In this document: positions 1 to 8,760 of the stretch, one piece after another
How the letters are laid out: every line of letters starts with the position of its first letter
Numbering within the stretch: position 1 is the stretch's first letter
Assembly (NCBI GenBank): GCA_014894395.1
Contig: JADBLO010000039.1
Location: 1-64,000 of the forward strand
Origin: Thermoplasmata archaeon
Lineage (GTDB): Archaea > Thermoplasmatota > E2 > DHVEG-1
DNA length: 64,000 nucleotides
Direction of reading: 5' to 3'
Program-made: the position numbers and the translations under genes
The notes under the pieces: generated by a model
Seen by the model: the letters and a program-made list of their open reading frames with translations, nothing else
What the model was told of the DNA's origin: nothing
The model's database searches: none

Positions 1-281
1 TTGGAAAACCTACTCAGACAAGAACTCTGTCTATCCTCAAGCTAAACAAATACGAAAAAAGAGGTTTTTCCTTTTATTTTTAACATGATAATTTTGGACA
101 AGACTTATGAAAGAAAGTAGTTCAAGTTACAATTTATTTTTTTTTGTATTTGAATAAAAAAGCGAAGAAACACTTTAAGGAATAAAACACAGGAGTACTT
201 AAGGAAAAACACCGTTTTAAATTCTAATACTTGTGAAATTCGATAAGCTATTAATACACAATCTTCATACAGACTTAGTGA
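1..281. other. Left-edge non-coding stretch
   Basis: No convincing gene is seen. The first 45 bases are open in frame 1 and end in TAA, so they could be the last codons of a gene lying outside the window. An A-run, GAGG and a T-rich run follow at about 54-80, which would suit a terminator. The rest is A/T-rich and without recognised structure up to the glnA promoter. Confidence 0.4.
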
Positions 282-300
282 CAAAAATATTTTATTTTTG
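282..300 (+). promoter_or_regulatory. A/T-rich 19-bp palindrome in the glnA promoter
   Basis: CAAAAATA, three T, then TATTTTTG form a perfect 8+8 inverted repeat. It ends 22 bases before the annotated GTG start and overlaps the likely TATA region. Its position would suit a repressor site for glnA control. The regulator is unknown; the winged-helix protein encoded just downstream of glnA is one candidate by proximity only. Confidence 0.45.
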
Positions 301-322
301 TACAGAATGACGACATTAAAGG

Positions 323-1681
323 GTGAGGGAATTGAAAGGAAACGATAGTGTGAAATCGTGGGATAAGGAATCTATTTTAGCAATGGTAAGGGATACTAAA
401 GTTCTTTTTGTTCGATTACAATTTATTGACATTCTTGGGGTGCCGAAAAATATCGTTATCCCTGTGAGTGGACTGGAGTCTGCATTAGATGAGGGTGTGC
501 CCTTTGATGCATCATCAATCGCTGGATATGCAACCATTGAGGAATCCGATAAACTCGCAAAACCTGATCCTGCTAGTTTTGTGATTCTTCCAGAGAGCGT
601 TGAGCAACGGAAAACTGCGAAACTCAACTGTGATATTTTCGAGCCAAATGGGAAACGCTTCGAAGGTGATGTCAAATACATTTTAGAAAAAATGGTGGAG
701 AAAGCAGCGAAACTCGGTTACATCTACAACACCGGTCCTGAATGTGAATTCTTTTTGTTTAAGAAAAACGGTGGGGATTCAACGGTCACTCCGAATGATA
801 CCGCAGGATACTTTGATTTGTCACATCGTGATCTAGCTGAGGGTGTACGTGCCGACATTTCCCTTGCGTTAGAAGAGGTTGGAATCCAGCCATATACTGC
901 GCATCATGAATGTGCTGATGGGCAGCAAGAAATAAACTTTCATTACGCTGATGCGATCATCACCGCGGATCGTGTGATCACCTTAAAGTACATTACAAAG
1001 GTTATCGCAACGAAACATAACTTGCATGCGTCGTTCATGCCAAAACCTCTCTATGGGCAATGTGGTTCTGGGATGCATACGCACCAATCACTCTTTACCA
1101 GGGATGGTACTAATGCGTTCCATGATCCTCATGATAAAAACGAATTAAGTCCGGTCGCGTATCATTTCATCGCAGGTCTGCTGAAATACATTAAAGAACT
1201 GTCTGGTGTCCTGAACCAGACCGTGAACTCCTACAAACGACTCGTCCCCGGGTACGAGGCGCCAACCTATATCTCATGGGCAAACCAGAACCGTAGCGCC
1301 CTTATCCGCATCCCTTCGAAACGAGGAAAAGGCACACGTTGTGAACTTCGAAACCCTGATGTCTCCTGTAACCCGTATCTTGCGTTTTCAGTGATGCTTG
1401 CGGCAGGGCTGAAAGGAATTGAAGACAAGCTCGAGGCACCAGCACCGGTTGAAAAAAATATCTATATGTTAACCGAAAAAGAACGGCAGGAATACGGTAT
1501 TGAACAACTCCCAGAAAGCCTCGGGCATGCATTAGCAGTGATGAGTAAAAGCCAGTTGGTGAGAGAAACGCTCGGTGACCATGTATTCGAGAACCTCCTG
1601 CATGTGAAGCGAAAAGAATGGGATACATACCGACTGCAGGTGACGGAATGGGAACTGGAAAATTACCTTCCCGTCCTCTGA
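323..1681 (+). CDS. glnA: Glutamine synthetase, type I
   Basis: This enzyme makes glutamine from glutamate, ammonia and ATP in the cytoplasm and is the main entry of ammonia into metabolism. The 452-residue length is typical of type I. Visible motifs are GPECEFFLF, HHECADGQQEINF, NQNRSALIRIP and ELRNPDVSCNPYLAF, which hold the metal- and ATP-binding residues. The C-terminal part reads NIYMLTEKE and lacks the adenylylation-site context of the beta subtype, so it resembles the feedback-inhibited alpha type. The start is uncertain: GTG at 323, TTG at 332 (behind GGTGAGG) and GTG at 350 (behind AGGA) are all possible. A winged-helix regulator follows in the same direction. Confidence 0.96.
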   Translation: MRELKGNDSVKSWDKESILAMVRDTKVLFVRLQFIDILGVPKNIVIPVSGLESALDEGVPFDASSIAGYATIEESDKLAKPDPASFVILPESVEQRKTAKLNCDIFEPNGKRFEGDVKYILEKMVEKAAKLGYIYNTGPECEFFLFKKNGGDSTVTPNDTAGYFDLSHRDLAEGVRADISLALEEVGIQPYTAHHECADGQQEINFHYADAIITADRVITLKYITKVIATKHNLHASFMPKPLYGQCGSGMHTHQSLFTRDGTNAFHDPHDKNELSPVAYHFIAGLLKYIKELSGVLNQTVNSYKRLVPGYEAPTYISWANQNRSALIRIPSKRGKGTRCELRNPDVSCNPYLAFSVMLAAGLKGIEDKLEAPAPVEKNIYMLTEKERQEYGIEQLPESLGHALAVMSKSQLVRETLGDHVFENLLHVKRKEWDTYRLQVTEWELENYLPVL

Positions 1682-1781
1682 ATTAAAGGTTACCTCACTA
1701 CATTATTATTTTTTTTCCTTTTTATTGTTAAAGAAACGTTATTAATTGGAGAATGTATTCGGGAGTATCGAGGTTTCAGCT

Positions 1782-2219
1782 ATGACATTTGAAATGCAAG
1801 TTGTCAGCAATACGCCACTGACCGGTGAAGAGGATTTTGATACCGCTGCAAAGATGTTCTTTGAGCAAATCGGGTATCTTTCGAAAGGCTCTGACCCGAC
1901 TATTCCCTACAAAATATTTGCAGATTTTTTCCTCAAGCATCCGATGAAGGCATGGTTTGTTGATGATATCGCAGCGACATTGAAAACCTCGCGACCAACC
2001 GTGTACAGACATTTAAACAAACTGAAAGGATTTGATATCCTGGAAGAAGTATCGGTTTTTGATGAGATAACCAAACAACAGAAAAAAGCGTATCGACTAA
2101 GATATGGGAGTTTTCAGAAAGCATGGAATTTTGTGGAAGCACACATTAAAGTAGCAGTTGAGAATTACGGCAAGACCGTCGAGCATCTCCAAAAACTTAT
2201 AGAAACAAAACGGAAGTGA
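1782..2219 (+). CDS. Winged helix-turn-helix transcription regulator
   Basis: The product is about 145 residues. The centre (PMKAWFVDDIAATLKTSRP followed by TVYRHLNKLKGF) is a clear winged helix-turn-helix of the ArsR/MarR/TrmB sort, with a C-terminal amphipathic helix that could dimerise. The open frame extends to a TTG at 1746, but ATG 1782 has GAGG eight bases ahead and is preferred. It lies 100 bases after glnA, suggesting nitrogen or amino-acid control, and it may act on the palindrome ahead of glnA. That regulatory link is inference. The ligand and exact family were not recognised. Confidence 0.75.
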   Translation: MTFEMQVVSNTPLTGEEDFDTAAKMFFEQIGYLSKGSDPTIPYKIFADFFLKHPMKAWFVDDIAATLKTSRPTVYRHLNKLKGFDILEEVSVFDEITKQQKKAYRLRYGSFQKAWNFVEAHIKVAVENYGKTVEHLQKLIETKRK

Positions 2220-2223
2220 ATCA

Positions 2224-2511
2224 ATGGATAAAAAAGAGGACTGGAAACCGACAGAAGGGTCACGATACAAGATCATCTCAATTGGGGGGCGAGATAGTTC
2301 CCTGGAAACCGAAGGGGTATTCAAAGGATACGCTACGATAGGTATTGAAGAAGCTGGTTTGCTCATTGAAATGGATGAACCCCATGGAGAACATCAAGGT
2401 AAACTGCGCATTGTCCCTTTGCATGCCATTCTTGCTGTTGATATTCTCGATGTAAAAGAACATGAAACGATAAACGAAGATAAAGAACCGAGCAGTCATT
2501 ATTACGGGTAA
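2224..2511 (+). CDS. Small conserved-looking protein of unknown function
   Basis: A 95-residue acidic protein that begins four bases after the stop of the winged-helix gene, so the two are probably cotranscribed. The middle (residues about 15-75) alternates hydrophobic and polar residues, with FKGYATIGIEEAGLLIEMDE and LRIVPLHAILAVDILD, and looks like a small beta-barrel of the Sm or SH3 kind. The C-terminal 20 residues are charged and probably disordered. No family was recognised. The coupling to a regulator suggests an accessory or ligand-sensing role, which is inference. Confidence 0.65.
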   Translation: MDKKEDWKPTEGSRYKIISIGGRDSSLETEGVFKGYATIGIEEAGLLIEMDEPHGEHQGKLRIVPLHAILAVDILDVKEHETINEDKEPSSHYYG

Positions 2512-2554
2512 AACAATTCCTTTCGCATCAGTTATGCTGCAATTAAAAAAAATG

Positions 2555-2622
2555 TTTATAAAAGAGGAATGATTTTTAATCTTTGATACCTCAATGAGAT
2601 CAACCATTTTTCTGGGGAGGTT
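2555..2622 (+). promoter_or_regulatory. Promoter and ribosome site of the alba-type gene
   Basis: A TATA box, TTTATAAAAG, lies at 2555-2564. A strong ribosome site, GGGGAGGT, lies at 2614-2621, nine bases before ATG 2631. Strong signals of this kind fit an abundant chromatin protein. Confidence 0.6.
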
Positions 2623-2630
2623 GAATAGGT

Positions 2631-2949
2631 ATGGTAGAAAAAGAGAAAAAGAAAATCGACACCGACAGTAACAGTATCTATGTCGGGAATAAGCCACCGA
2701 TGAATTATGTCACCGCGATCATGGCGCTTTTAAATTCTGGGAGTTTTACTGAGGTGGTCCTGAAAGCGAGAGGAAACGCGATTAGCAGGGCGGTTGATGC
2801 TGCAGAAATAACACATAATCGGTTTTTTAACAAACGCGGAAGTCAAACACATCGATATCGGAACTGAAGTCGTTACCAACGAGGACGGTGGGAAATCAAA
2901 TGTTTCCTCGATCGAAATCTGCTTGGCAATGAAAAAAACCGAGAAATAA
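2631..2949 (+). pseudogene. albA: Alba chromatin protein gene, frameshifted
   Basis: Alba is a small dimeric DNA/RNA-binding chromatin protein. Residues 17-64 ([20 protein letters not shown], then [19 protein letters not shown]) match its conserved N-terminal two thirds, including the loop lysine of the family. Frame 1 then runs off at a T6 tract near 2822 and stops at 2865-2867. Reading five T instead of six gives the rest of a normal Alba ([29 protein letters not shown]) and a TAA at 2947-2949, for about 105 residues in all. The break is therefore one extra T in a homopolymer. It could be a sequencing or assembly error, a true mutation, or +1 frameshifting. Promoter and ribosome site are intact. 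Confidence 0.88.
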
Positions 2950-3055
2950 CCTTCAAGGCTGATTTGCAATTTCTTTCCGTTTGATTAACCATTACTCAAA
3001 CAACCTTTTTCCTGGGAAAAAATACTAAAAAGAAGACGATATTGCACCCTCATCC

Positions 3056-5908
3056 ATGGAACCAGTTTTTGACCTCCTTGATCAGCGTATCCGAGACCTA
3101 CTCTCTGCCAATAAGATAGAGCGGCCTACAGAACCACAAAGAATCGCGATCCCCTCCATTCTCAAAGGGCAGCATGTGCTCCTCATCGCACCAACCGGGT
3201 TGGGAAAAACAGAGTCTGCTCTGCTTCCTATCTTTCATAATTATTTGATACGAAAAGAATCCTTCTTTTCTAACAAGGACGTAAAAGGAATCTCGATTCT
3301 TTACATTACTCCACTACGTGCGCTGAATCGGGATATGCTCCGTCGGACGTTCGAATGGGGGAAACAACTTGGGGTTTCAGTCTCGGTCCGCCATGGGGAC
3401 ACATCTCAAAGCGAGCGGGCCAAACAAGCAAAGTCACCCCCAGATATGTTGATTACGACTCCCGAAACCCTGCAGATTCTTTTCACTGGCAAACGCATTC
3501 GAAAACATTTGAGCACTGTTCGCTGGGTCGTGATCGATGAGGTGCATGAGCTCGCCGGTGACGAACGTGGCGCGCAACTTGCGATAGGATTAGAACGATT
3601 ACTGGAAATTACCAAACAGGCGGGACATGAGTTTCAACGAATCGGCCTTTCCGCAACCGTTGGCTTGCCAGCGGAAGTTGCACGGTATCTCGGTGGTAAA
3701 GAAAATACTCTATTTCGTCCGGTGGAGATTCTTGAAATTGATGTCACCAAACATATTGACATCCGGGTTGAAATGCCTTTAGTAAAAAAAGATGATGACC
3801 CGCTTGCGAATCGTTTATCAATTGAACCGATCTCGTTTGCGCTGCTGCGGAGAAGTAAAGAACTAATCAATGAGCATACCTCCACGCTCTTGTTCATAAA
3901 CACCAGAGACGGAGCAGAAATCTTGGCGTCTCGTTTTCACCTCTGGCAGGAGGACCTGAAAATCGGTGTACATCATGGGTCACTGTCAAAACATGCCCGT
4001 ATTGAAGCGGAAAACGAGTTTAAAGCAGGAATCCTGAAGTCATTGGTATGTACCTCATCTCTGGAACTTGGTATCGATGTGGGTGATACTGATTTTGTGA
4101 TCCAGTATAATTCACCTCGTGAAGTAACCCGTGTGGTCCAACGAGTTGGACGATCAGGACACCGTGTCGGACGAACATCGAAAGGTATGATTCTTGCGAC
4201 AAACCCTGAGGATCTCTCCGAAAGCCTCGTGATCGCCCGACGAGCACTTGCAGGTACCTTAGAGCAGTTTTCCATACGACAAAACCCACTGTCGGTGCTC
4301 TCCAATCAAATCATCTCCCTCGCATTAGAATATGGACGAATCAAGGCAAAAACTGCATATGAGGTAATCTCACGATCATACCCTTTTCACATGCTTTCGT
4401 GGGCTGTCTTTGAATCGGTCGTTCATCAATTAAAAGATCAACGATCCGTGTGGTTAGATGAAGAAAATAACGAACTTATCCTTGTGAAACGGATGAATTC
4501 ACGGCATTATTTCCTTGATAATATCTCCATGATTCCTGATGAAAAAAACTACCCGGTCATTGATATCAGCACAAGGAAATCCATAGGGACACTAGATGAA
4601 AGCTTTGTGCTCAGTAGCGGATTTGAGGGGGAGAAATTTATCTTGCGTGGCAGACCATGGATGATTGTGAAGCGAGAGGATAACGAGATCCTGGTGTCCC
4701 CGATTAAAGAGATTGGGGCGATTCCCTCCTGGGTGGGCGAAGACATCCCGGTGCCGTTTGAGGTGGCACAGGAGGTCGGACGACTTAGGAGACAAGCATC
4801 AGAGCAAAAGGATCTTTCCAACTATCCCTGTAGTGCGGAAACCCTGAAGAAGTTCGTTGAATACGTCACGAATCAAAAACAGCAAGGGTTTGTCATTCCT
4901 GATGATACTACGATGACCTTTGATGTGGAAGAAAAGACCATAGTGATTAACGCATGTTTTGGTACCAAAATCAATGAGACTCTTGGACGGTTAATCGCTG
5001 CAGTGCTTGCGCAATCCATTGGTGAAAGCATCGGGATTAACAGTGATTCATATCGTATTATATTAGAGCTCCCTGGTCGGATTCCACCTGAACGAGTCAA
5101 AGAGGTTCTGTTTTCCATTCAACCTGAAACACTGGAGTACATGATGAAAACAATCCTTCGGAATTCAACGTATCTCCGCTGGCAATTGGTTCACGTGGCG
5201 CGAAAATTCGGTGCCCTACGAAAGGATTTTGATTACAAGACCATAGGGATAAAACGGCTTTTTAGTCTTTTCGAACAATCATTGATTCTTGAAGAAGCAT
5301 TGAATAAATTAATGTGGGAACGCATGGATATTACCCGTACTGTACAAGTGTTGCAGAAGATACAGAACGGTGAGATTGCGATCCATATCCAAGGGTTATC
5401 GCCGATAGCACTCACTGGATTTGAGACAATCCGTGGACTCATGGTTCCTCAGCGTGCAGACCGATCTATTCTTATGGCGTTGAAGAAACGATTGGAAGAC
5501 GCAGATATCACTATGGTGTGTACGAACTGTCATCATTCATGGAATACGGTTGCAGGGCGAGCCTCTCTGCGGCCAACATGTTCGAAGTGTGGTGCGATTA
5601 AAATCGCGGTTGTTCGACGTTACAATAAAAAGTTTCTTCCACTGCTTTCCAAGAAACATCGAACTGCTGAAGAAAACAAAGAAGTACAACGTTTACATAA
5701 AAATGCGAGCCTCGTATTGAGCTATGGGAAATTTGCGGTGCTTGCGTTAGTCGGTCGTGGCATCGGCCCTGATACGGCAGCACGTATTCTTGGTCGATAC
5801 AATAAACTTGAACTGGCAAAATCTGAGGAGCGGGAAATTAAATTTTTACGTGATATCCTGCAAGCAGAGCTCCAGTATGCAAAAACACGTGGTTTTTGGG
5901 ATTCATAA
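3056..5908 (+). CDS. Lhr-like superfamily 2 ATP-dependent helicase with zinc ribbon
   Basis: A 950-residue nucleic-acid helicase. Seen in order: a Q-like motif near residue 26 (PTEPQRIAIPS), Walker A at 45-52 (APTGLGKT), DEVH at 161-164, SAT at 199-201, then motifs V and VI (SSLELGIDVGDTDFVIQYNS and QRVGRSGHR). The long C-terminal part has a four-cysteine zinc ribbon (Cys822, 825, 842, 845), followed near residue 900 by a GRGIGPDTAARILGR segment like a helix-hairpin-helix. The layout fits archaeal Lhr-type repair helicases. ATG 3056 lacks an obvious ribosome site and may be nearly leaderless. Confidence 0.9.
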   Translation: MEPVFDLLDQRIRDLLSANKIERPTEPQRIAIPSILKGQHVLLIAPTGLGKTESALLPIFHNYLIRKESFFSNKDVKGISILYITPLRALNRDMLRRTFEWGKQLGVSVSVRHGDTSQSERAKQAKSPPDMLITTPETLQILFTGKRIRKHLSTVRWVVIDEVHELAGDERGAQLAIGLERLLEITKQAGHEFQRIGLSATVGLPAEVARYLGGKENTLFRPVEILEIDVTKHIDIRVEMPLVKKDDDPLANRLSIEPISFALLRRSKELINEHTSTLLFINTRDGAEILASRFHLWQEDLKIGVHHGSLSKHARIEAENEFKAGILKSLVCTSSLELGIDVGDTDFVIQYNSPREVTRVVQRVGRSGHRVGRTSKGMILATNPEDLSESLVIARRALAGTLEQFSIRQNPLSVLSNQIISLALEYGRIKAKTAYEVISRSYPFHMLSWAVFESVVHQLKDQRSVWLDEENNELILVKRMNSRHYFLDNISMIPDEKNYPVIDISTRKSIGTLDESFVLSSGFEGEKFILRGRPWMIVKREDNEILVSPIKEIGAIPSWVGEDIPVPFEVAQEVGRLRRQASEQKDLSNYPCSAETLKKFVEYVTNQKQQGFVIPDDTTMTFDVEEKTIVINACFGTKINETLGRLIAAVLAQSIGESIGINSDSYRIILELPGRIPPERVKEVLFSIQPETLEYMMKTILRNSTYLRWQLVHVARKFGALRKDFDYKTIGIKRLFSLFEQSLILEEALNKLMWERMDITRTVQVLQKIQNGEIAIHIQGLSPIALTGFETIRGLMVPQRADRSILMALKKRLEDADITMVCTNCHHSWNTVAGRASLRPTCSKCGAIKIAVVRRYNKKFLPLLSKKHRTAEENKEVQRLHKNASLVLSYGKFAVLALVGRGIGPDTAARILGRYNKLELAKSEEREIKFLRDILQAELQYAKTRGFWDS

Positions 5909-5965
5909 ACCACAATGGTAATATTTATATGGTAGACATTTATATTATCATATTGGTGATAAACT

Positions 5966-6730
5966 ATGAAGAGAAGGATAATTGTTGGGAGTATAATAGC
6001 TATTTTTCTGATGGTCCTTGTTCCAGTAACAAATGCGATCCAGATACAAACAGTTGAAAAAGAAAGGTCAACATCATATATTTCGTATGAAAAAATAAAA
6101 AATATGGATGCCGATGAACTCATTATCTTTATCCAAAATCTTGCAAAAGATTATCCACAACTCTATGTAGAATTCCAACGCTGTGTCGACGAGATGGAAA
6201 ACACACCGGTTTCATCTATGGTTACCAAACAACTCAGTGACATTCCTATCACTAAAAATCAGGGGCCACAACCGAAAAGTGACAATCAAACATTCATTGA
6301 AAAAATTTTTTGGAAAATATTCAACTATCGAGTGTTCCGATTATATATCAGTACCTGCTTGTTCCTCTATTTCCAGTCGAAATTTACACTCATGCGGACG
6401 ATGACCTGGGGGATAAAACTTCTTCGCTTGGTAAAAATCGGCATACTGTTAGGATTTATTGATCCAACCCCGCAACAACCTCAAACACCGGATATTGTTT
6501 TTGAACAAGACGAGGTAAACAAAACCTTGATGGTAGTATCTGTGAACCCGGACAATGTTCTCTGGAGTGATATTGATCAAATCGGTTCTGGCAGTTGCGA
6601 TCCGCTGCCCATGGGAAACGTCACCGTTGGTGGCGAAATAACCAATTGTTCAGGCATCATCGTATTACAGTACATACCGACTGAAGCAATTCTCGGGGTT
6701 TTTGAATTTAATTCAACAACATTGTTTTAA
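5966..6730 (+). CDS. Secreted or membrane protein with pilin-like C-terminal domain
   Basis: A 254-residue protein of unknown function. Residues 1-24 are a signal peptide. A helical region follows at about 35-70, and a hydrophobic, basic region near 115-160 may be membrane-embedded. The last 75 residues (IVFEQDEVNKTLMVVSVNP through GSCDPLP, VGGEITNCSG, and a final LGVFEF) are a beta-rich module that resembles C-terminal domains of archaeal pilin-like secreted proteins. Its two cysteines could form a disulfide. GGTGAT sits six bases before ATG, and a TATA-like TTTATAT lies 30-40 bases upstream. A monocistronic surface-protein gene is the best reading. Confidence 0.7.
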   Translation: MKRRIIVGSIIAIFLMVLVPVTNAIQIQTVEKERSTSYISYEKIKNMDADELIIFIQNLAKDYPQLYVEFQRCVDEMENTPVSSMVTKQLSDIPITKNQGPQPKSDNQTFIEKIFWKIFNYRVFRLYISTCLFLYFQSKFTLMRTMTWGIKLLRLVKIGILLGFIDPTPQQPQTPDIVFEQDEVNKTLMVVSVNPDNVLWSDIDQIGSGSCDPLPMGNVTVGGEITNCSGIIVLQYIPTEAILGVFEFNSTTLF

Positions 6731-6913
6731 GTACAATAATATCTACGGACAAAAATCATAGCTATTGCATATGATTTCTTACGATGAGATGTATTTCTAA
6801 ATGAATTGTACCTTGGATAAAAAGATCATTGTCCAAAATCCTGATTAAATCAAATTTTTTTGAGCGTCAATGCAACAAAGATTTTTCTACCATCTATCAT
6901 TATGGGAGACCCA

Positions 6914-8500
6914 ATGTCATTTTATGATGATATACTTGACTTGATCCTTACAAGGAAAATTCAAACAAAAGAGGAGCTCCATCGTGAGAAAATAAATCTT
7001 TGCAAAAAATATAAAATTGATATGATCCCTCGCGATAGTGAAATTCTTGCTCATCTACCCGTTGATTTCACCGATGAGGAGATAACCTATGCCCTTCTTC
7101 GGAAAAAATCCACGAGGTCGATTTCCGGCGTCACCATTGTTGCGGTTATGACATCGCCTGCATCCTGTCCCCATGGTCGATGCATCCCCTGTCCTGGTGG
7201 CCCTGAACAGGATACCCCGCAAAGCTACACCGGACATGAACCAGCAGCTCTTCGTGCGATATCAAACAACTTTGATCCGTATCTCCAAACAACGAGTCGG
7301 TTGGACCAGTTAAAGGCCATTGGTCATTCAATTGATAAAATTGATTTCATCGTTATGGGTGGGACATTCACCTCGCGACACCCTGAATATCAAGAGTGGT
7401 TTATCAAACGCTGTTATGATGGTTTAAATGCAAAGAAATCCCAGACACTTTTACAGGCAAAGCGAATGAATGAGCATGCAAAATCTCGTTGTATCGGATT
7501 AACCGTTGAGACAAGACCTGACTGGTTTCGGCTACACCACGCTGATTTTTCATTACATCTTGGTGCGACTCGTGTTGAGTTTGGTGTTCAAACAATTGAT
7601 GATGAGGTTTTGTATATGATCTGTCGCGGTCATACGGTGGAGGATACGTTTTATGCGACCCGTATTGCGAAGGAAGCTGGTTTTAAGGTGTGTTACCATA
7701 TGATGCCTGGGTTACCAGGCTCAGATAAAAAAAAGGACCTTGCAGCTTTTCAGATGTTGTTTACAGATGATCGATTGAAACCAGATATGATTAAAATCTA
7801 TCCTACGCTTGTCATCAAAGGAACGAAGTTATATGATCAATGGAAAGCAGAAGATTTTAAACCCTTGACCACGGAACAAGCGACCGTTCTCATCGCACAA
7901 ATGAAAAACGATATTCCGCCCTGGGTACGTATCCAGCGGATTCAACGGGATATCCCCGCTTCAAAGATTGCAGCTGGTGTGATGAAAAGCAACCTTCGTC
8001 AACTTGTGGAAAAAGAAATGAAAAATCATGGAACTGCCTGTCGATGTATCCGCTGTCGAGAGATTGGTCTGCAATCTCTGAAAAAAAAGATCGATGTCGA
8101 CACACTCAATTTATTGATTATCCGTCATGAGTATCCTGCAAGCGGTGGACATGAAATCTTTCTTTCTCTCGAAGACCCAACATGTGACCTTGTGGTTGGT
8201 TATCTAAGACTGAGGGATATTATTCATCCGCATCGATGGGAACTCATGCGTGAGCCATGTATGCTTATCCGTGAGGTGAAGATTCTGGGTCGGGAACTTT
8301 CCATGGGTGTGCGCTCACCGGAGGGTTTTCAGCATCGTGGTTATGGGAAACAATTAATTACTGAAGCAGAACGAATCTGTATCGAAGATTTTAATAAAAA
8401 ACAGTTGTTTGTTCTCAGCGGTGTTGGTGTGAAACCCTACTATCGCAAATTAGGATTTTCTGATTCAGGTGTATATTTAAGGAAGAGAGTACACTCTTAG
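6914..8500 (+). CDS. elp3: Elp3-type tRNA uridine(34) acetyltransferase, radical SAM
   Basis: Elp3 makes cm5-type modifications on wobble uridine of tRNA from acetyl-CoA and S-adenosylmethionine. The radical SAM cluster motif CPHGRCIPC is at residues 85-93 (Cys85, Cys90, Cys93), followed by CPGGPEQD. The C-terminal 110 residues are a GNAT acetyltransferase fold (LGRELSMGVRSPEGFQHRGY, then GKQLITEAERI). The 528 residues from ATG 6914 match the usual archaeal length. GGGAG lies six bases before this ATG, so it is preferred over ATG 6902 and TTG 6860. In archaea it works without the other Elongator subunits. Confidence 0.95.
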   Translation: MSFYDDILDLILTRKIQTKEELHREKINLCKKYKIDMIPRDSEILAHLPVDFTDEEITYALLRKKSTRSISGVTIVAVMTSPASCPHGRCIPCPGGPEQDTPQSYTGHEPAALRAISNNFDPYLQTTSRLDQLKAIGHSIDKIDFIVMGGTFTSRHPEYQEWFIKRCYDGLNAKKSQTLLQAKRMNEHAKSRCIGLTVETRPDWFRLHHADFSLHLGATRVEFGVQTIDDEVLYMICRGHTVEDTFYATRIAKEAGFKVCYHMMPGLPGSDKKKDLAAFQMLFTDDRLKPDMIKIYPTLVIKGTKLYDQWKAEDFKPLTTEQATVLIAQMKNDIPPWVRIQRIQRDIPASKIAAGVMKSNLRQLVEKEMKNHGTACRCIRCREIGLQSLKKKIDVDTLNLLIIRHEYPASGGHEIFLSLEDPTCDLVVGYLRLRDIIHPHRWELMREPCMLIREVKILGRELSMGVRSPEGFQHRGYGKQLITEAERICIEDFNKKQLFVLSGVGVKPYYRKLGFSDSGVYLRKRVHS

Positions 8501-8566
8501 ATTTTTTTTACTGCTTTTTTTCTGCTTTGCACTTTTAATGCTACTTCTGCACTTTTATCCGTTTTA

Positions 8567-8643
8567 TCAAAAAGCGGCAATATTTCCATACCCTATCACA
8601 AATAACCAATGCCGACCAACAAATCCTATATGTAAATAGTTAC
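8567..8643 (-). pseudogene. Cut-off 3' end of a secreted-protein gene (other half at 10216-10584)
   Basis: Read on the minus strand from the target duplication, this stretch continues in frame from the gene broken on the far side of the IS. After the shared codons for NYL it gives HIGFVGRHWLFVIGYGNIAA, then Phe and TGA (8567-8569). Removing the IS and one duplication copy restores one open frame of about 142 codons. The frame match across a 1.6-kb insertion is strong evidence that this is the lost C-terminus. Confidence 0.85.
8632..8643. repeat. Left 12-bp target-site duplication of the IS
   Basis: GTAAATAGTTAC at the left border is repeated exactly at 10221-10232, directly flanking the insertion sequence. 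A perfect 12-bp direct repeat is in the range made by IS4-family transposition and shows a recent simple insertion. Confidence 0.93.
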
Positions 8644-8660
8644 TCTAGACTTGCATAAAC
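8644..8660 (+). repeat. Left terminal inverted repeat of the IS
   Basis: TCTAGACTTGCATAAAC, matching the right end in inverted orientation at 15 of 17 bases; the two differences are at positions 5 and 6. Confidence 0.9.
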
Positions 8661-8702
8661 TTTTTTAGATAAAATAAGCAGCCAAAATTGATGTATGAAA
8701 AA

Positions 8703-8760
8703 TGCATCCCATCATTATAAGCATCACGGGTATGATGCATAGTTACTGGGATGGGATGCA
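8703..8760 (+). promoter_or_regulatory. Nested inverted repeat covering the transposase start codon
   Basis: TGCATCCCATC at 8703-8713 is a perfect 11-bp inverted match to GATGGGATGCA at 8750-8760, which contains the ATG at 8751. Inside the loop GCATCA (8721-8726) pairs with TGATGC (8733-8738). In RNA reading in from outside this would fold and hide the start codon. Such sequestration limits transposase made by read-through in other insertion sequences (known for IS10 and IS50); its use here is inference. Confidence 0.6.

Noticed and set aside
2822-2832. Classical -1 slippery sequence at the T6-A of the alba gene
   Set aside because: A -1 shift there gives an immediate TAA; the conserved second half is in the +1 frame.
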